Source of the DNA: Syntrophobacterales bacterium
GTDB taxonomy: Bacteria; Desulfobacterota; Syntrophia; Syntrophales; UBA5619
Direction: 5' to 3'
Assembly (NCBI GenBank): GCA_019429105.1
Contig: JAHYJE010000012.1
Span: 1-64,000 of the forward strand
Length of the DNA: 64,000 nt
The notes under the pieces were generated by a model. The model was given only the letters and a program-made list of their open reading frames with translations, was not told the origin of the DNA and did not search any database. This document shows positions 8,395 to 18,076 of this stretch, in pieces. A program made the translations under genes and the position numbers. Position 1 is the first letter of the stretch. Each line of letters opens with the position of its first letter.

Positions 8395-9390
8395 TCAGAG
8401 TAAATCCGCCGGCGCATCGCCCGCATCATCGGCAACTTTGGCGCCCTTGTAAAGATACCGCTCCAGCAGACGGTGATAGGACGTCCAAGTGGACTCCTGA
8501 GTGCCGGGCTGCCGGATATACTCCTGAAAGGCATTCACTTTCGCGTCCATGTCATCCATGAAATGAACAATCAGGGCCTCCAGCGTTTTCGGGCGCTTGG
8601 GAGAGCCATATTCCAGTTCGCCGTGATGGCTGAGGATAATATGGCGAAGCTCCAGCGCCGTCTGCTTCGGAAAGTCCGGGATCGCGGCGATCCGCTCGTC
8701 AATCATCTCCAGCCCCATGACGATATGACCGATCAGGCGGCCGGGATCGCTGTACTCAACGACCCGCTCGTAGGATAGTTCATATATCTTCCCAATATCA
8801 TGCAATATTCCACCGGTGATCAGCAGGTCTTTGTCGAGATTCTCGTAATGCTCCCCCGCCATTTTCAGCAGGCCTACCACCGAAAGCGTATGCTCGATCA
8901 GGCCGCCGATGTAGATATGATGAAAACCCTTGGCAGCCGGCGCCTTCTGGAAAAGCGCCGCAATCTTCTCGTCTTGGAAAAAAGAATTAAGCAGCGCCTT
9001 TAGACAGGGGGTTTTTACCTGCTCGCAGTAGCCCAGCAATTCCTTGAACATCTCGGCGCGGTCCCGTTTGGCGGCCGGCAGGAACAGGGCAATATCCACT
9101 TCGCTGTCGTTTACCTTCTGTAATCCGGTTACCGATACCTGCACCGCGTTCTTGAAACTAAGCGCCCGCCCCTGGACGCGCAGAACATCGCCCTTCTTGA
9201 AAACCTTGTCCCAGGCAAGGGCATTGTCCCAGATTTTTGCGTCCACTTCGCCGGTTCGATCCTGAAGACGCAAATTAATATAGGGAGAGCCCTTCTGGGA
9301 ATATGCGAGCGTTTTTTCCGCCGCGATAAAAAGATCGTCAATCCGGTCGCCTGTATTGATATCCTTGACATATATTGCCTTTGCCGCCAA
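8395..9390 (-). CDS. OB-fold/HD-domain protein, 3'-5' exoribonuclease YhaM family
   Basis: The 331-residue product has an N-terminal OB-fold nucleic-acid binding region (about 1-105, with LRLQDRTGEVDAKIWD) and an HD phosphohydrolase domain (about 155-290) with GGILHDIGKIYELSY and LSHHGELEYG metal ligands. This order is that of YhaM/CBF1-type 3'-5' exoribonucleases, which trim RNA ends. It lies between selB and the EF-P genes on the same strand. Substrate here is not shown by the sequence. Confidence 0.85.
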   Translation of the reverse strand: MAAKAIYVKDINTGDRIDDLFIAAEKTLAYSQKGSPYINLRLQDRTGEVDAKIWDNALAWDKVFKKGDVLRVQGRALSFKNAVQVSVTGLQKVNDSEVDIALFLPAAKRDRAEMFKELLGYCEQVKTPCLKALLNSFFQDEKIAALFQKAPAAKGFHHIYIGGLIEHTLSVVGLLKMAGEHYENLDKDLLITGGILHDIGKIYELSYERVVEYSDPGRLIGHIVMGLEMIDERIAAIPDFPKQTALELRHIILSHHGELEYGSPKRPKTLEALIVHFMDDMDAKVNAFQEYIRQPGTQESTWTSYHRLLERYLYKGAKVADDAGDAPADLL

Positions 9391-9421
9391 ATTTACACCT
9401 GTTCCTTCCTTTATGACTTCT

Positions 9422-11347
9422 TTATGTTTCCGTTCTTTCTCTTAAAATTCGTTTGTCCCCGGCGCGCATGGTGAGTTTTGTTGAATCGAAGTATTCCATA
9501 AGCGGGATAATGAATTTACGCGAAAGGCCGGTCAGCTCTCGCACGCTCGCCGGCGTAGCCTCGCCGTCTTTAATTAGCATCCGTTTATATTCCTCGCGGA
9601 GCTTCACCAAAACGTCCCGATGAAAATTCAGATCCTCGCTGATTCTGACAATTTCCCCTTCCCGGAGCATCAGTTGCTCCAGACTTGCCACCTCTTTTTT
9701 CCGGTCGGGAAACATCGCCGCTATCTCCCGCGCCGTCGGCGGAGTCAGGCCGCCTTTCCTATAGGCGCTGGAAAGACTCTCCCGGAGCGATCCCAGATCC
9801 ACATCGAGCCGCACCTCATGCTCCTTGAGGCGGATCATCTCCCTTTCGACAACAATTTTCCCTTTTTTCTCCAGATCATGCAGGGCAATTAAAAAAATCT
9901 TCGGCCCGGCAGCGGCGCCGATCCCCGGCGTTGAGCGGAGCTCTTCCCGGGCAAGCGCTTCCCGAAGGGGATACTGCCTGTGGTAATCGGCGATTCTGCC
10001 GACTATCCACTCTTTGAGCTCCTCATAAACAACGGCAGATAAAACGCGCAGTTCCTCGCGATCAACTAAAATAACCTTCCTGTCCGCAAACATCCCTCCC
10101 AGAATTTTAGCGAGCCGTTTGGCGGGAATGCCGGCGCGCACAACAAGCGCCCCGCTGGCAATCCCCTCGATCCCGGCCCTTCTGACGATCACTTCTATTT
10201 TTCTGATCTCGTCATCACCGGCCAGTATCTCGAAATCACTGATTATTCCCGCCTCTGTTTTTTTATGCTTCGCCGGAAGCGGATCGACAATCACCCCGCC
10301 GCCGATCGTCGTTACCGGGGAATAGCTGCGCACGACAAATCTGTCTCCGGCAACCGCGGCCAAGGGTTCCTCCAGAACAAGCTGAACACAGCCCTCCTCC
10401 CCCGGTTCCAGAAAATCGCGATCGTAGAGAACAAACCTTGCCATGATCTCGCTTGTTCCCACATGCAGACGGACAATCGTCCTGTTCATTATTTTCTTCC
10501 CGGCGCTCTTTAAGTGATTGTATGCACAATCAAGCCGCCGGGATGCCTGCAATGAACCGACATTGGCCAGAATGGAGCCCCGTTCGATTTCCTCCCGGTC
10601 TGTTCCCTGCAGATTGACAGCCGTTCTCTGCCCCGCCTCAGCCGTTTTCACCGGTTCGTTATGCACCTGAATGCCGCGCACCTTCGCCCGAAAACCGGCC
10701 GGGAAAAATTCCACATCCTCGCCCACCGTCACACGGCCGGAGATCAGCGTCCCGGTGATGACGGTGCCGAACCCCTTCATCGAAAAAACCCTGTCCACAG
10801 GCAGGCGCAATATGCCGATATCCTGCGTCTCCTGTATCTCTTCGACGCTCTTTTCGATTACGTCCAGCAACGCCGGGATTCCCTCCCCGGTAAACGAGGA
10901 AACCGGAACGACCGGCATCCCCTCAAGGAACGTGCCCGTCAGGAAGGAGCGGATATCCTCCTGCACCAACTCCAGCCAATCCCGATCCACCATGTCGATC
11001 TTGGTAACAACGACAACCCCCTTGCGGATGCCGAGCAGGGAGCAGATCTGCATGTGCTCGCGGGTCTGCGGCATAACGCCCTCGTCGGCGGCAATGACCA
11101 TCGCCACAAGATCGATGCCGGCCGCACCCGCAACCATGTTTTTGACGAATCTTTCATGGCCGGGGACATCAACAATTCCGACCGTTTGTCCGCCGGGAAG
11201 CGCCAGCGAGGCAAAACCCATTTCAATGGTAATCCCGCGTTCCTTTTCCTCTTTCAGACGATCGGTGTCAACGCCGGTGAGTCTCTTGATCAGCGCCGTC
11301 TTGCCATGATCGACATGGCCGGCTGTCCCCATTACGATGTGTTTCAT
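9422..11347 (-). CDS. selB: selenocysteine-specific elongation factor SelB
   Basis: SelB delivers Sec-tRNA to UGA codons with a SECIS hairpin. The 641-residue product has an EF-Tu-like GTPase (GHVDHGKT at residues 9-16, [22 protein letters not shown]), two beta-barrel domains, and C-terminal winged-helix repeats (from about 440) that bind SECIS RNA. Length is typical. No selA, selC or selD is in this window, so the rest of the pathway must lie elsewhere. Confidence 0.95.
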   Translation of the reverse strand: MKHIVMGTAGHVDHGKTALIKRLTGVDTDRLKEEKERGITIEMGFASLALPGGQTVGIVDVPGHERFVKNMVAGAAGIDLVAMVIAADEGVMPQTREHMQICSLLGIRKGVVVVTKIDMVDRDWLELVQEDIRSFLTGTFLEGMPVVPVSSFTGEGIPALLDVIEKSVEEIQETQDIGILRLPVDRVFSMKGFGTVITGTLISGRVTVGEDVEFFPAGFRAKVRGIQVHNEPVKTAEAGQRTAVNLQGTDREEIERGSILANVGSLQASRRLDCAYNHLKSAGKKIMNRTIVRLHVGTSEIMARFVLYDRDFLEPGEEGCVQLVLEEPLAAVAGDRFVVRSYSPVTTIGGGVIVDPLPAKHKKTEAGIISDFEILAGDDEIRKIEVIVRRAGIEGIASGALVVRAGIPAKRLAKILGGMFADRKVILVDREELRVLSAVVYEELKEWIVGRIADYHRQYPLREALAREELRSTPGIGAAAGPKIFLIALHDLEKKGKIVVEREMIRLKEHEVRLDVDLGSLRESLSSAYRKGGLTPPTAREIAAMFPDRKKEVASLEQLMLREGEIVRISEDLNFHRDVLVKLREEYKRMLIKDGEATPASVRELTGLSRKFIIPLMEYFDSTKLTMRAGDKRILRERTET

Positions 11348-11357
11348 GCGGCGGAAC

Positions 11358-11558
11358 CTAACAGACTATTCGGCTTTTCTCAAGAGAAAAAGGATTGCCG
11401 GGCAGGAGGCATCGGCAACTGTTGAAGAATGCGTCGGGAATGGGCCTGACATCCAGAAAATCGACCTTGCCGACCTGACGGACGCCTTTGAGAATCAATG
11501 GCTTGCGATACTTAGAATCTTTCCCTTTCAATAAATTGTTTAATATCAATCGCTCCAT
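11358..11558 (-). pseudogene. truncated AAA ATPase (DUF4143-type) remnant
   Basis: A good Shine-Dalgarno (GGGGAGG) precedes an ATG at 11558. The first 30 or so residues read like the N-terminus of the AAA_14/DUF4143 ATPases (MERLILNNLL, then PLILKGVRQVGK, the start of the P-loop). Homology stops after that GK. The frame runs on through unrelated residues to a stop at 11358. Family members are about 400 residues, so this is a 5' fragment joined to foreign DNA beside a MITE-like repeat. Confidence 0.6.
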
Positions 11559-11641
11559 ATTGCACCTCCCCCGCTGGTTGTGGCTCAGGTTAGTGCAGTG
11601 TTTCAGACTATCCACCTGCCGTTGAACATGCACTCTCTATT

Positions 11642-11777
11642 GAGCCAATTGCAAAACTATTTGTCATTCCCGAAAGCGGAGCTTAATGTACACAATGCTT
11701 CTATCGGGAATACGGTTTTTCAAGCAGTTGGAACCAGATTATGAACATTAAACTTCGTTTTCCCGCTTAAAATCATT
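11642..11777 (-). repeat. MITE-like repeat, copy A (partial, inverted)
   Basis: About 135 bases are nearly identical, in inverted orientation, to the repeats at 51424-51589 and 53437-53584. The 11642 end keeps the terminal sequence CCAATTGCAAAACT and the TTGTCATTCCCG block. The other end stops matching just after the TTTTAAGCGGGAA-type hairpin (here TTCCCGCTTAAAATCATTG), so the far terminus is lost or diverged. It follows the truncated ATPase. Confidence 0.85.
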
Positions 11778-12103
11778 GATGAAATCCTCGATGACACTGA
11801 ATATCACGATAGAGTTGAATCTCATTTCTGCGTATTTCAAGGGGGAAGACTCAGGATAAGAGGATAAATCCGGGAATAACCATTTACCCGGTTCCATCAA
11901 AAACTATTTCAGTTTATGCCCCCGTTTTGTCTCGGCACAAAAAGCAAAACTTTCAGATAATCGTGTATTCTCAGTAAAACCGGCTCTCGATAGATAAAAG
12001 ATAGATGGAATTAATGAAGCGATTAGGCGCTGGGGGTGGCGGGCGACGAAAGATCGGCCCGGCTGACTATCAGGTGGGAATGTCAACCGAAAATTGACAA
12101 CCT
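11778..12103. other. gene-free stretch with a small stem-loop
   Basis: No supported gene is seen between the repeat and the broken decarboxylase-family gene. At 11870-11891 lies a stem-loop (CCGGG..TAA, loop CCAT, TTA..CCCGG) that resembles another CCAT-loop hairpin at 26746-26778. Confidence 0.35.
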
Positions 12104-12814
12104 GTGATGGCCCAAGCCATCTTTGATATGGGATGGCGCATAAGGGAGATAACCACCCAGACAGAGCTGGATTCCGACAAAGTCGCCGAGGCTTTCTTTA
12201 CCAACATCAAGAAATACGATTACGATTTATGCTTTGGGACCTACATCGATCACGGTTATGGAGTTCCATCCCTCGGAGGCGTCCTTGATATCCCTGAAAA
12301 ATTTGGGGTCAGTGTTTCGGTCAAGGAACACCCCGTCAGTAAAAAGGAAGATTGGAACAGGATCAAAAAGAAATTTCCTCTCGACCCATTGAAACATGAC
12401 CGAATGCCCCAGGCGCTTAAGGCGCTCAAGGCGGTCTGCAAAGAGCTCGGTGCAACTCATCCTATTTCTCCGATGTCTTATGTGGGCATTGGGTTTGTTC
12501 AACATCTTTTCCGAAAAGTGAGCGACCTAACGGTTGACTGTTATGAAGATCCGGACTGGGTCGATGAAATGTGCCAAGTCGCCACCGATTTCAGCATGGA
12601 CTGGATCCGCGCGCAATACGAGGCCGGGGCCAATACCCATCTTACACTAAACGACTCTTTTGGAACCGAGCTTGGCGGGCCTGGTGGAGGCGTCCTCATG
12701 GCTCCGAGCTGCCAACTTCTTCCGGCGACACCAGGTTTACATTTCAAAGCCTGGGTGGATGCGACCCATAAATACGGGAAGTATCCTTCGGGATCATGGA
12801 AACAGGGATGTTGA
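12104..12814 (+). pseudogene. broken uroporphyrinogen decarboxylase/methyltransferase-family gene
   Basis: The 236-codon frame matches the middle of PF01208 proteins (URO-D, MtaA, CmuA-like corrinoid methyltransferases): DIPEKFGVSVSVKEHPV, ISPMSYVGIGF and NDSFGTELGGP, then FKAWVDATHKYGK. The usual N-terminal part is missing before MAQAIFDMG. After HKYGKY the frame turns to unrelated residues and stops where GxxVHxCG would be expected. A frame-1 stretch reading GMLIRERCGTPDQAI (stop at 12997-12999) may be the detached C-terminus. It is best read as a decayed gene. Confidence 0.65.
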
Positions 12815-13013
12815 GTGCCCTAACATCTTGGTACTCAAGAACTATTGGATACCGGTAACGCGTTTCCAACAGGAACAGGGCAAGATCGATTCCTCCCGCC
12901 GGGATGTTGATCCGGGAACGCTGTGGCACCCCCGATCAAGCGATTTTAAAAAGTTTTCTTGACAATATTCAGTTTCAGTACTATATAGCCAGCAAGTAAT
13001 ATATGGGGCAGCC

Positions 13014-13250
13014 ATGAAGACGCTTTCCGATCCCCAGCGCGTGAAGCTCGAAAAGATGCTTCAAAAAAGGACCCGTTGCATCTGCGAGGTTCATGCCGCG
13101 CCGGGAAGGCGTTGGCCTGGTGGGGGACTCTCCGCGAACTATTCCCTGACCGATGGCGGCAGCAGCACCGATGCAACGAACCTGCCGGTAAATATGATGC
13201 ACCGGTTTGCGGACGCCCCGGAGATTCGGGAGCTGCTTAAGAGGAGCTGA
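13014..13250 (+). pseudogene. ArsR/SmtB-like regulator lacking its HTH
   Basis: The 78-residue frame begins like ArsR repressors (MKTLSDPQRVKLEKMLQK, then CICEVHAA) and ends like them (NYSLTDG and APEIRELLK). The central part that should carry the recognition helix and the wing (a segment like QPTVSKHLKxLxxAGLV) is missing, and the junction reads APGRRWPGGGLS. Members are about 110 residues. The likely original role was metal- or arsenite-responsive repression of the following thioredoxin/CcdA genes. As it stands it should not bind DNA in the usual way. Confidence 0.6.
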
Positions 13251-13399
13251 GGCGTTCAGTGGGAGGATCTCTGCCGGACCCGTGCAATATTCTTCATATT
13301 TCCGCATCGCTATATGGTAAGATGGCCATCGAGGCCGTTTGTGCAGATTCGCACGACGTCAAAAAACTATGAAAAGCCTCTGTTGAAAGGAGATAAAAA

Positions 13400-13642
13400 A
13401 TGGAAATCAAGATATTGGGACCCGGGTGCGTCAATTGTCAGAAGGTGGAAACACTCGTCAGGGAGACGGTTGCCGAGGCCGGTATTGTGGCGGATATCGA
13501 GAAGGTTAACGACACCATGAAGATTGTCCAATACGGCGTCTTCGGCACGCCGGCGGTGGTCGTGGACGGCCAGGTCAAGTCCGTGGGGAAGATCCCGAAG
13601 AAGGAGGAGATTCTGGCCTGGCTGGGTCAAGGGGGGGCTTAA
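13400..13642 (+). CDS. small thioredoxin-like protein (TM0996/MTH895 family)
   Basis: The 80-residue cytoplasmic protein reads MEIKILGPGCVNCQKVE, with the redox pair Cys10-x2-Cys13, and GTPAVVVDGQVKSVGK, the cis-proline region of a thioredoxin fold. Length and motifs match the MTH895/TM0996 'redox-active disulfide' family. That family is often found in operons with arsR, permeases and ccdA, as here. A Shine-Dalgarno AAAGGAG precedes the ATG. Confidence 0.88.
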   Translation: MEIKILGPGCVNCQKVETLVRETVAEAGIVADIEKVNDTMKIVQYGVFGTPAVVVDGQVKSVGKIPKKEEILAWLGQGGA

Positions 13643-13721
13643 CGGCCTCGGGGAAATGATCTCTAAAGAACGGTCGTTTGCCGAGCGAGACCGATCCGAG
13701 GGGAAAATCTGGAGGAGTTTT

Positions 13722-14105
13722 ATGATGAAAATGAATAGTTCCGCAGTTATGGCCGGCATCTTCTGCCTTCTGCTCCTGTTTGCACTGCCGCCGGCTCTCT
13801 TCGCCGCCGAGGAGGAAGTTCCCGTCAAAGGGATGGTCACGCTGGTCGATCTGGGTGCCGGAGAGTGTATTCCCTGCAAAATGATGGCGCCGATCCTGGC
13901 GAAGTTGAAAAATCAGTATGCCGGGAAGGCGGCTGTAATCTTCCTCGATGTCTGGAAGGACCAGGCGCCGGCCAGACGCTTCGGCATCCGAACCATTCCC
14001 ACGCAGATCTTCTTCGATAAAAAGGGCAAGGAGGTTTACCGGCATGTGGGATTTCTGAGTGAGGAGGAGATCGTCCGCCGCTTCAAGGATATGGGCGTAA
14101 AATAG
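13722..14105 (+). CDS. secreted or membrane-anchored thioredoxin-family protein
   Basis: The ATG at 13722 is chosen because GGAGGAG lies just before it and the protein then opens with a signal peptide (MMKMNSSAVMAGIFCLL, Ala-x-Ala near FAAEE). The 127-residue product has a thioredoxin fold with active site GECIPCKMM (Cys-x2-Cys) and the cis-Pro motif IRTIPTQIFFD. It likely acts as an extracytoplasmic thiol reductase fed by the CcdA-like gene just downstream. Confidence 0.88.
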   Translation: MMKMNSSAVMAGIFCLLLLFALPPALFAAEEEVPVKGMVTLVDLGAGECIPCKMMAPILAKLKNQYAGKAAVIFLDVWKDQAPARRFGIRTIPTQIFFDKKGKEVYRHVGFLSEEEIVRRFKDMGVK

Positions 14106-14116
14106 AAAGGGCAGCC

Positions 14117-14823
14117 ATGCTGACGCCATTTTTTCTCACCATCAACGACTGGATCACCAGTGCGACCTATCTGGCAGGGCTGGGCTGTTTTTTGTGGGGA
14201 ATGGTCAGCGTTCTTTTCAGTCCCTGCCACCTGGCCTCCATCCCGCTGGTCGTGGCCTACGTGGCCGGGCAGGATAATGTTCTGAAACCGAGGCAAGCCG
14301 CCCATTACGCCCTCCTTTTTACCGTGGGGCTGTTCATCACGATCGCCGCGATCGGCGTCATCTGCGCGCTCCTGGGCCGGATGCTCGGGGATGTGGGCAG
14401 TTACTGGCAGATCGCGGTCGGTCTCGTTCTGATCTGGGTCGCCCCGGGGAGCTGGGGGTGGAGAAGTGCAACCTCTCCGGCAGCCGGTTGCACCGGCTGA
14501 ATGTCAAGGGCCGTCGCGGGGCTTTCCTGCTAGGACTGGCCTACGGGGTTCTTTCCGGCTCCTGCACGTTCGGCTTCATTGCCCCGATCCTGGCGATCAT
14601 CACGGTCCAACAGAAGGTACTGACCGGCGTTCTGCTGATCCTGCTTTTTGCCCTCGGCCACTGCCTCCCCATCATGGTCGCCGGCAGCTCCACCGCGGTG
14701 GTTCGCCGCCTGACGGAAAGCGCGACCTGGATCGGTTCGGGGGGCTGGTTCCGCAAAGGCGCCGGGGTCGTCATCGGCCTTTTGGGGGTCTATTTCATCG
14801 GCAGTCCCTTTTTGATCGGGTAA
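14117..14823 (+). pseudogene. ccdA: CcdA/DsbD-type thiol transporter, frameshifted
   Basis: Two overlapping frames together make one CcdA-like membrane protein that moves reducing equivalents across the membrane. The first (14117-14500) has MVSVLFSPCHLASIPLVVAY with the first redox Cys. The second (from about 14450) has VEKCNLSGS and VLSGSCTFGFIAPILAI with the second redox Cys. About six membrane helices result. The frame shifts near 14440-14455 in a G/C-rich run. It could be a real mutation or a sequencing error. Confidence 0.75.
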
Positions 14824-15016
14824 ATTCAATGGAACACAGCCACGAACCGCCAGCTTCGCTGAAAAAGGGGTTAATCCCCCTTTTCGGCGACGGAAACGGC
14901 ATGGGGAACGTTGCCTTCTGGTTCCATCAACGCTACTTCATCGCCCAAACTCAGACAATAGCAACCCGCTGAAGGGAACCTTCTCTGCCGGTAACCAGCG
15001 AGAAAAGGGACTGACG

Positions 15017-15850
15017 ATGCCTGTAGATTTATTGCTGACAACATTCCCTGACAGGGCAGAATTTAAAAGGGCCTTGACTGCTCTGGAAACCCTGGACGCC
15101 GAATATGAGCTTCTTGATCCGAGTTCGGCGCTGTCCCTGGTCGCGGCGCCGGCGCTCGTCATGACCCGGGAAGTCCGGGGTCGTCTGGAGGCGGCAGCGC
15201 CGACGGTCGTTTTTTCCGGCTGGATCGATTACCGTGCGTCCCTTGTGGAGATGCCCAACGACCCGGTGCCGCAAGAGCCATCTCCTGACGACTGTTTTCG
15301 GCATGCTGCGGTGATGTTTCTGGGCCCATGCGTTGCCGACGAAACGAAAATCAGGCTGATTGCGCACATAGAGGGCGATTTGGGGCCGGTTCTGCCTTAC
15401 CTGAACGCTGTGATACCGCAGGCATCGTACACCCCCGCGGCAGAAACGCTTACCTATATGGACGGATACAGGATGATCGCCCTTTACCGCCACCGCATCA
15501 CCATCGCCAAGGCGGACGATATTCTGGATGCCTGGCGAACCCTCGAAGAGATTCGCCAACTGGCGATGCAGACATGGAGCGACCGAAACTCGATCTCGGC
15601 TTCCTTCGAAAGCCGGAGGAAGCCGCCGGCTTTCGAAATTTTCAAACGGCTGCCCCGGACGAACTGCGGCTTATGCGGCGAGCCGACCTGTCTCGCTTTT
15701 GCTGTAAAGGTCTGGGCGGGAGAAATCCCCGTAAGCCTGTGCTTCCCTGTCTTTCAGGAAGGCGGGATTTTTCAGCGCTTGCGAGAACCCTTGCTTGAAA
15801 TCTGTGCCGGGATGGGGATAATGAAAACGTCAATAAACCCGAGAAAATAA
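15017..15850 (+). CDS. Fe-S cluster protein with N-terminal DUF3343-like domain
   Basis: The 277-residue product has three parts. Residues about 1-62 look like the DUF3343 (putative Se/S carrier-like) fold. A middle domain (about 100-180) has KIRLIAHIEGDLGPVLPYLN. A C-terminal FeS domain (PF04060 type) has TNCGLCGEPTC followed by a fourth Cys (Cx2Cx4Cx16C), able to bind a 4Fe-4S cluster. A second, truncated copy of the middle domain is at 18933. The neighbourhood suggests a redox role; the substrate is unknown. Confidence 0.72.
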   Translation: MPVDLLLTTFPDRAEFKRALTALETLDAEYELLDPSSALSLVAAPALVMTREVRGRLEAAAPTVVFSGWIDYRASLVEMPNDPVPQEPSPDDCFRHAAVMFLGPCVADETKIRLIAHIEGDLGPVLPYLNAVIPQASYTPAAETLTYMDGYRMIALYRHRITIAKADDILDAWRTLEEIRQLAMQTWSDRNSISASFESRRKPPAFEIFKRLPRTNCGLCGEPTCLAFAVKVWAGEIPVSLCFPVFQEGGIFQRLREPLLEICAGMGIMKTSINPRK

Positions 15851-15934
15851 TGGCGGAGGTGGAATATGTCACAATTTGAAATAATGGGATGAACTAAATG
15901 AGGCGATTGCGAACTGCCGACAGTTAGTCGGCGC

Positions 15935-16192
15935 ATGCTGAAATTTTCTGACAGTACACAGGTCCGCGTTAATGGGTTGGTCGAGATAATGGCCGATCTT
16001 TACTCTAATGGCAGACAGGCCAACCAGGAGGCCGCCGAAGAGATTATCAACAGGCTGGAGGGAAAAAACTATATTCCCTCGTCTTACCTCGCCCGGAAAG
16101 AGTATATTTATGTCCTGTTGAAGGAGTACGAGGAGTACATAAAAGGTAGAGTCGACAGCAACCCGCAACAGGGGATTATTCCGGGGAGATAA
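15935..16192 (+). CDS. small conserved-looking hypothetical protein
   Basis: The 85-residue frame (MLKFSDSTQVRVNGL) is acidic and mostly helical, with an Asn-rich centre and YLARKEYIYVLLKEYEEY. I recognise no named domain; codon use and composition look like a real gene. No strong Shine-Dalgarno is seen, so it may be coupled to, or a relic of, the Fe-S protein operon upstream. Confidence 0.55.
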   Translation: MLKFSDSTQVRVNGLVEIMADLYSNGRQANQEAAEEIINRLEGKNYIPSSYLARKEYIYVLLKEYEEYIKGRVDSNPQQGIIPGR

Positions 16193-16556
16193 TACCATTT
16201 TGCGGAGGGCGTATGCAGTACCTGGATCAGGAAAGGTTGTCTGCGCCGGCAAATGAACTGGGCGACGCCGAGCTCATACTATTTAAAACTGGCTTACGTT
16301 AACTTGAAAATGCGTACATAAATTATTGATATGCAATGGTTTATTTTTTTCAAAATCGCCACGGACGCGGCGGAGCGCGTCCCTCCAGACAAATTTTATG
16401 AACATTAAACTGCGTTTTCAGCCTTCGTGGTGCCTTCTCTGGGATATTCGGTAGTTCTCTCCCTAATATATGCAAATACTGAAATATAAATAAGCAAAGA
16501 CAAAGGTTGGGAAAGCTATTGATTATTCTTGTTATATTTGTAACTAAAATTATTTC
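16193..16556. other. gene-free stretch with hairpin and repeat fragment
   Basis: No gene is seen. A stem-loop GGACGCG-6-CGCGTCC (16363-16382) is followed by a 21-base segment (about 16397-16417) nearly identical to the middle of the MITE-like repeat (ATGAACATTAAACTGCGTTT). The promoter of the MFS gene follows. Confidence 0.4.
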
Positions 16557-16585
16557 TTGACAAGGCCTTAGACGAGGCCTATATT
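16557..16585 (+). promoter_or_regulatory. sigma70-type promoter with palindromic spacer
   Basis: TTGACA (16557-16562), a 17-base spacer and TATATT (16580-16585) form a near-consensus promoter. The spacer holds two AGGCCT palindromes (16563-16568 and 16575-16580). An imperfect dyad ATATTCC-5-GGAAATAT starts at the -10. Such dyads suggest a repressor site. It drives the MFS transporter downstream. Confidence 0.7.
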
Positions 16586-16612
16586 CCTACACGGAAATAT
16601 AAAGGAGATGTC

Positions 16613-16645
16613 ATGAAGGAAGTTGTTGCTCGGGCAAAGGAATGA
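16613..16645 (+). CDS. 10-codon upstream ORF coupled to the MFS gene
   Basis: An ATG at 16613 preceded by AAAGGAG encodes MKEVVARAKE and stops in ATGA, whose ATG at 16642 starts the MFS gene. The strong ribosome site belongs to this short frame. It may be a leader that couples translation, or the first codons of a deleted gene such as a regulator. Confidence 0.45.
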   Translation: MKEVVARAKE

Positions 16646-18054
16646 AATTTCTGACTGAAGAAAAACAATATGCAAAATCCAGACTCATTCTCTTCACGGT
16701 CATGATCGGCGCGTTCATGTCCATGTTCGACAGCGGGGTGGTCAACGTCGGCCTTCCTGTCATTGCCGAGCAGTTTCGGACGGATATCAGCGCCGTGCAG
16801 TGGATCGTTTCGATTTATCTGCTGGTGATGTCGGCGCTGCTGCCGATTCTGGGTACCGTGGCCGACCACTTCGGCCGCCGCAAGATTTACAATACGGGAT
16901 TTTTCGTGATCTCGATCTTCACTTTGCTCTGTGGTTTTTCTACAAACCTGCCCATGCTGATCGTTATGCGGATTCTTCAAGCCGTCGGCGGAGCGATGGT
17001 GATGGCAAACGGGATGGCGATTGCTACCGAAAATTACCCGTCTTCCGAAAGAGGCAGAAATCTCGGGTTGTTGGTGACAATGATGGCCATCGGGAGCATC
17101 GCCGGGCCGCCGTTAGGCGGGATAGCGATCGGCCTCTGGGGGTGGCGGTCGGTCTTTTACCTGACCTTTCTCGTCTCCATCGTCGGGTTCATCGTTTCCT
17201 ATATCTCCATTCCCCGCGACCGAAAAACCCGCAAGGTCGGCTATCGATTTGACCTCGTCGGCTCTCTGTTGCTGGTCGTCTCGGTCGTCACGTTCATCTA
17301 CGGGTTTTCCAATGTCGCCGGCATGGGCATCGGAACCCCGCTGGTCTTTACGAGCGTTTTGGTCTTCGCGGCGTCGTTCATTCTTTTTATCGTCATTGAA
17401 AAGCGAAAGATGCATCCCGTGGTCCATCTGGACCTTTTTCAAAATTGGATTTTTTCAACCTCGGTCATTGCCTCATTGCTTTCCTTTGTGACGATGTTCG
17501 CCCCGGCCGTTTTGATCCCTTTTTATTATCAAAAAGTTCTGGGAATTTCGCCCCAAACGGCCGGTATGTACATGATGGCGTTTCCGGTGGCGATGGCGGT
17601 GGTGTCGCCCTTCAGCGGCGCCCTATCCGATAAGATCGGTTCAGCCATTCTGACGACGGCGGGGTTGGTCATCAACGGAATTGCGTTGATTTTGCTGGCA
17701 AATATCAACCTGCAAACCCCGATTGTGCTGATTTTGATCTATGTGGCCCTCATGGGGCTGTCGCTGGGGCTGTTTCAGTCGCCCAACAACAGCGGGATCA
17801 TGGGGAGCGTTCCCAAAAATAAGCTCGGGGCGGCCAACGGGATTACGCAATTGATAAAAAATATCGGCATGGTGATCGGGATTGCTTTTTCGGTTTCCCT
17901 CTTTACCGCGTTTTTGGGGACAAGTCCCATCCAGGACGGATCGGCGTTTCTTCAAAGCGCCAAATATGTGTATTATATCGCTGCCGGATTGAGCTTTGTT
18001 GGCGCGATGGTTTCGGCGGTTCGCAATAAACGGTTGAAAATTATGGAGGAGTGA
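16642..18054 (+). CDS. MFS drug/metabolite exporter (EmrB/QacA, DHA2 family)
   Basis: The 470-residue protein has many hydrophobic helices consistent with the 14-helix DHA2 family. Motif A-like GTVADHFGRRKIY lies after helix 2, and LLVTMMAIGSIAGPPLGG matches motif C, typical of proton antiporters. The N-terminal IGAFMSMFDSGVVNVGLP matches EmrB-type starts. It likely exports a toxic compound by proton exchange; the substrate is not predictable. It is intact, unlike most neighbours, and has its own promoter. Confidence 0.9.
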   Translation: MKFLTEEKQYAKSRLILFTVMIGAFMSMFDSGVVNVGLPVIAEQFRTDISAVQWIVSIYLLVMSALLPILGTVADHFGRRKIYNTGFFVISIFTLLCGFSTNLPMLIVMRILQAVGGAMVMANGMAIATENYPSSERGRNLGLLVTMMAIGSIAGPPLGGIAIGLWGWRSVFYLTFLVSIVGFIVSYISIPRDRKTRKVGYRFDLVGSLLLVVSVVTFIYGFSNVAGMGIGTPLVFTSVLVFAASFILFIVIEKRKMHPVVHLDLFQNWIFSTSVIASLLSFVTMFAPAVLIPFYYQKVLGISPQTAGMYMMAFPVAMAVVSPFSGALSDKIGSAILTTAGLVINGIALILLANINLQTPIVLILIYVALMGLSLGLFQSPNNSGIMGSVPKNKLGAANGITQLIKNIGMVIGIAFSVSLFTAFLGTSPIQDGSAFLQSAKYVYYIAAGLSFVGAMVSAVRNKRLKIMEE

Positions 18055-18076
18055 AAAGTGAAGCAAGAAGTTTCTG

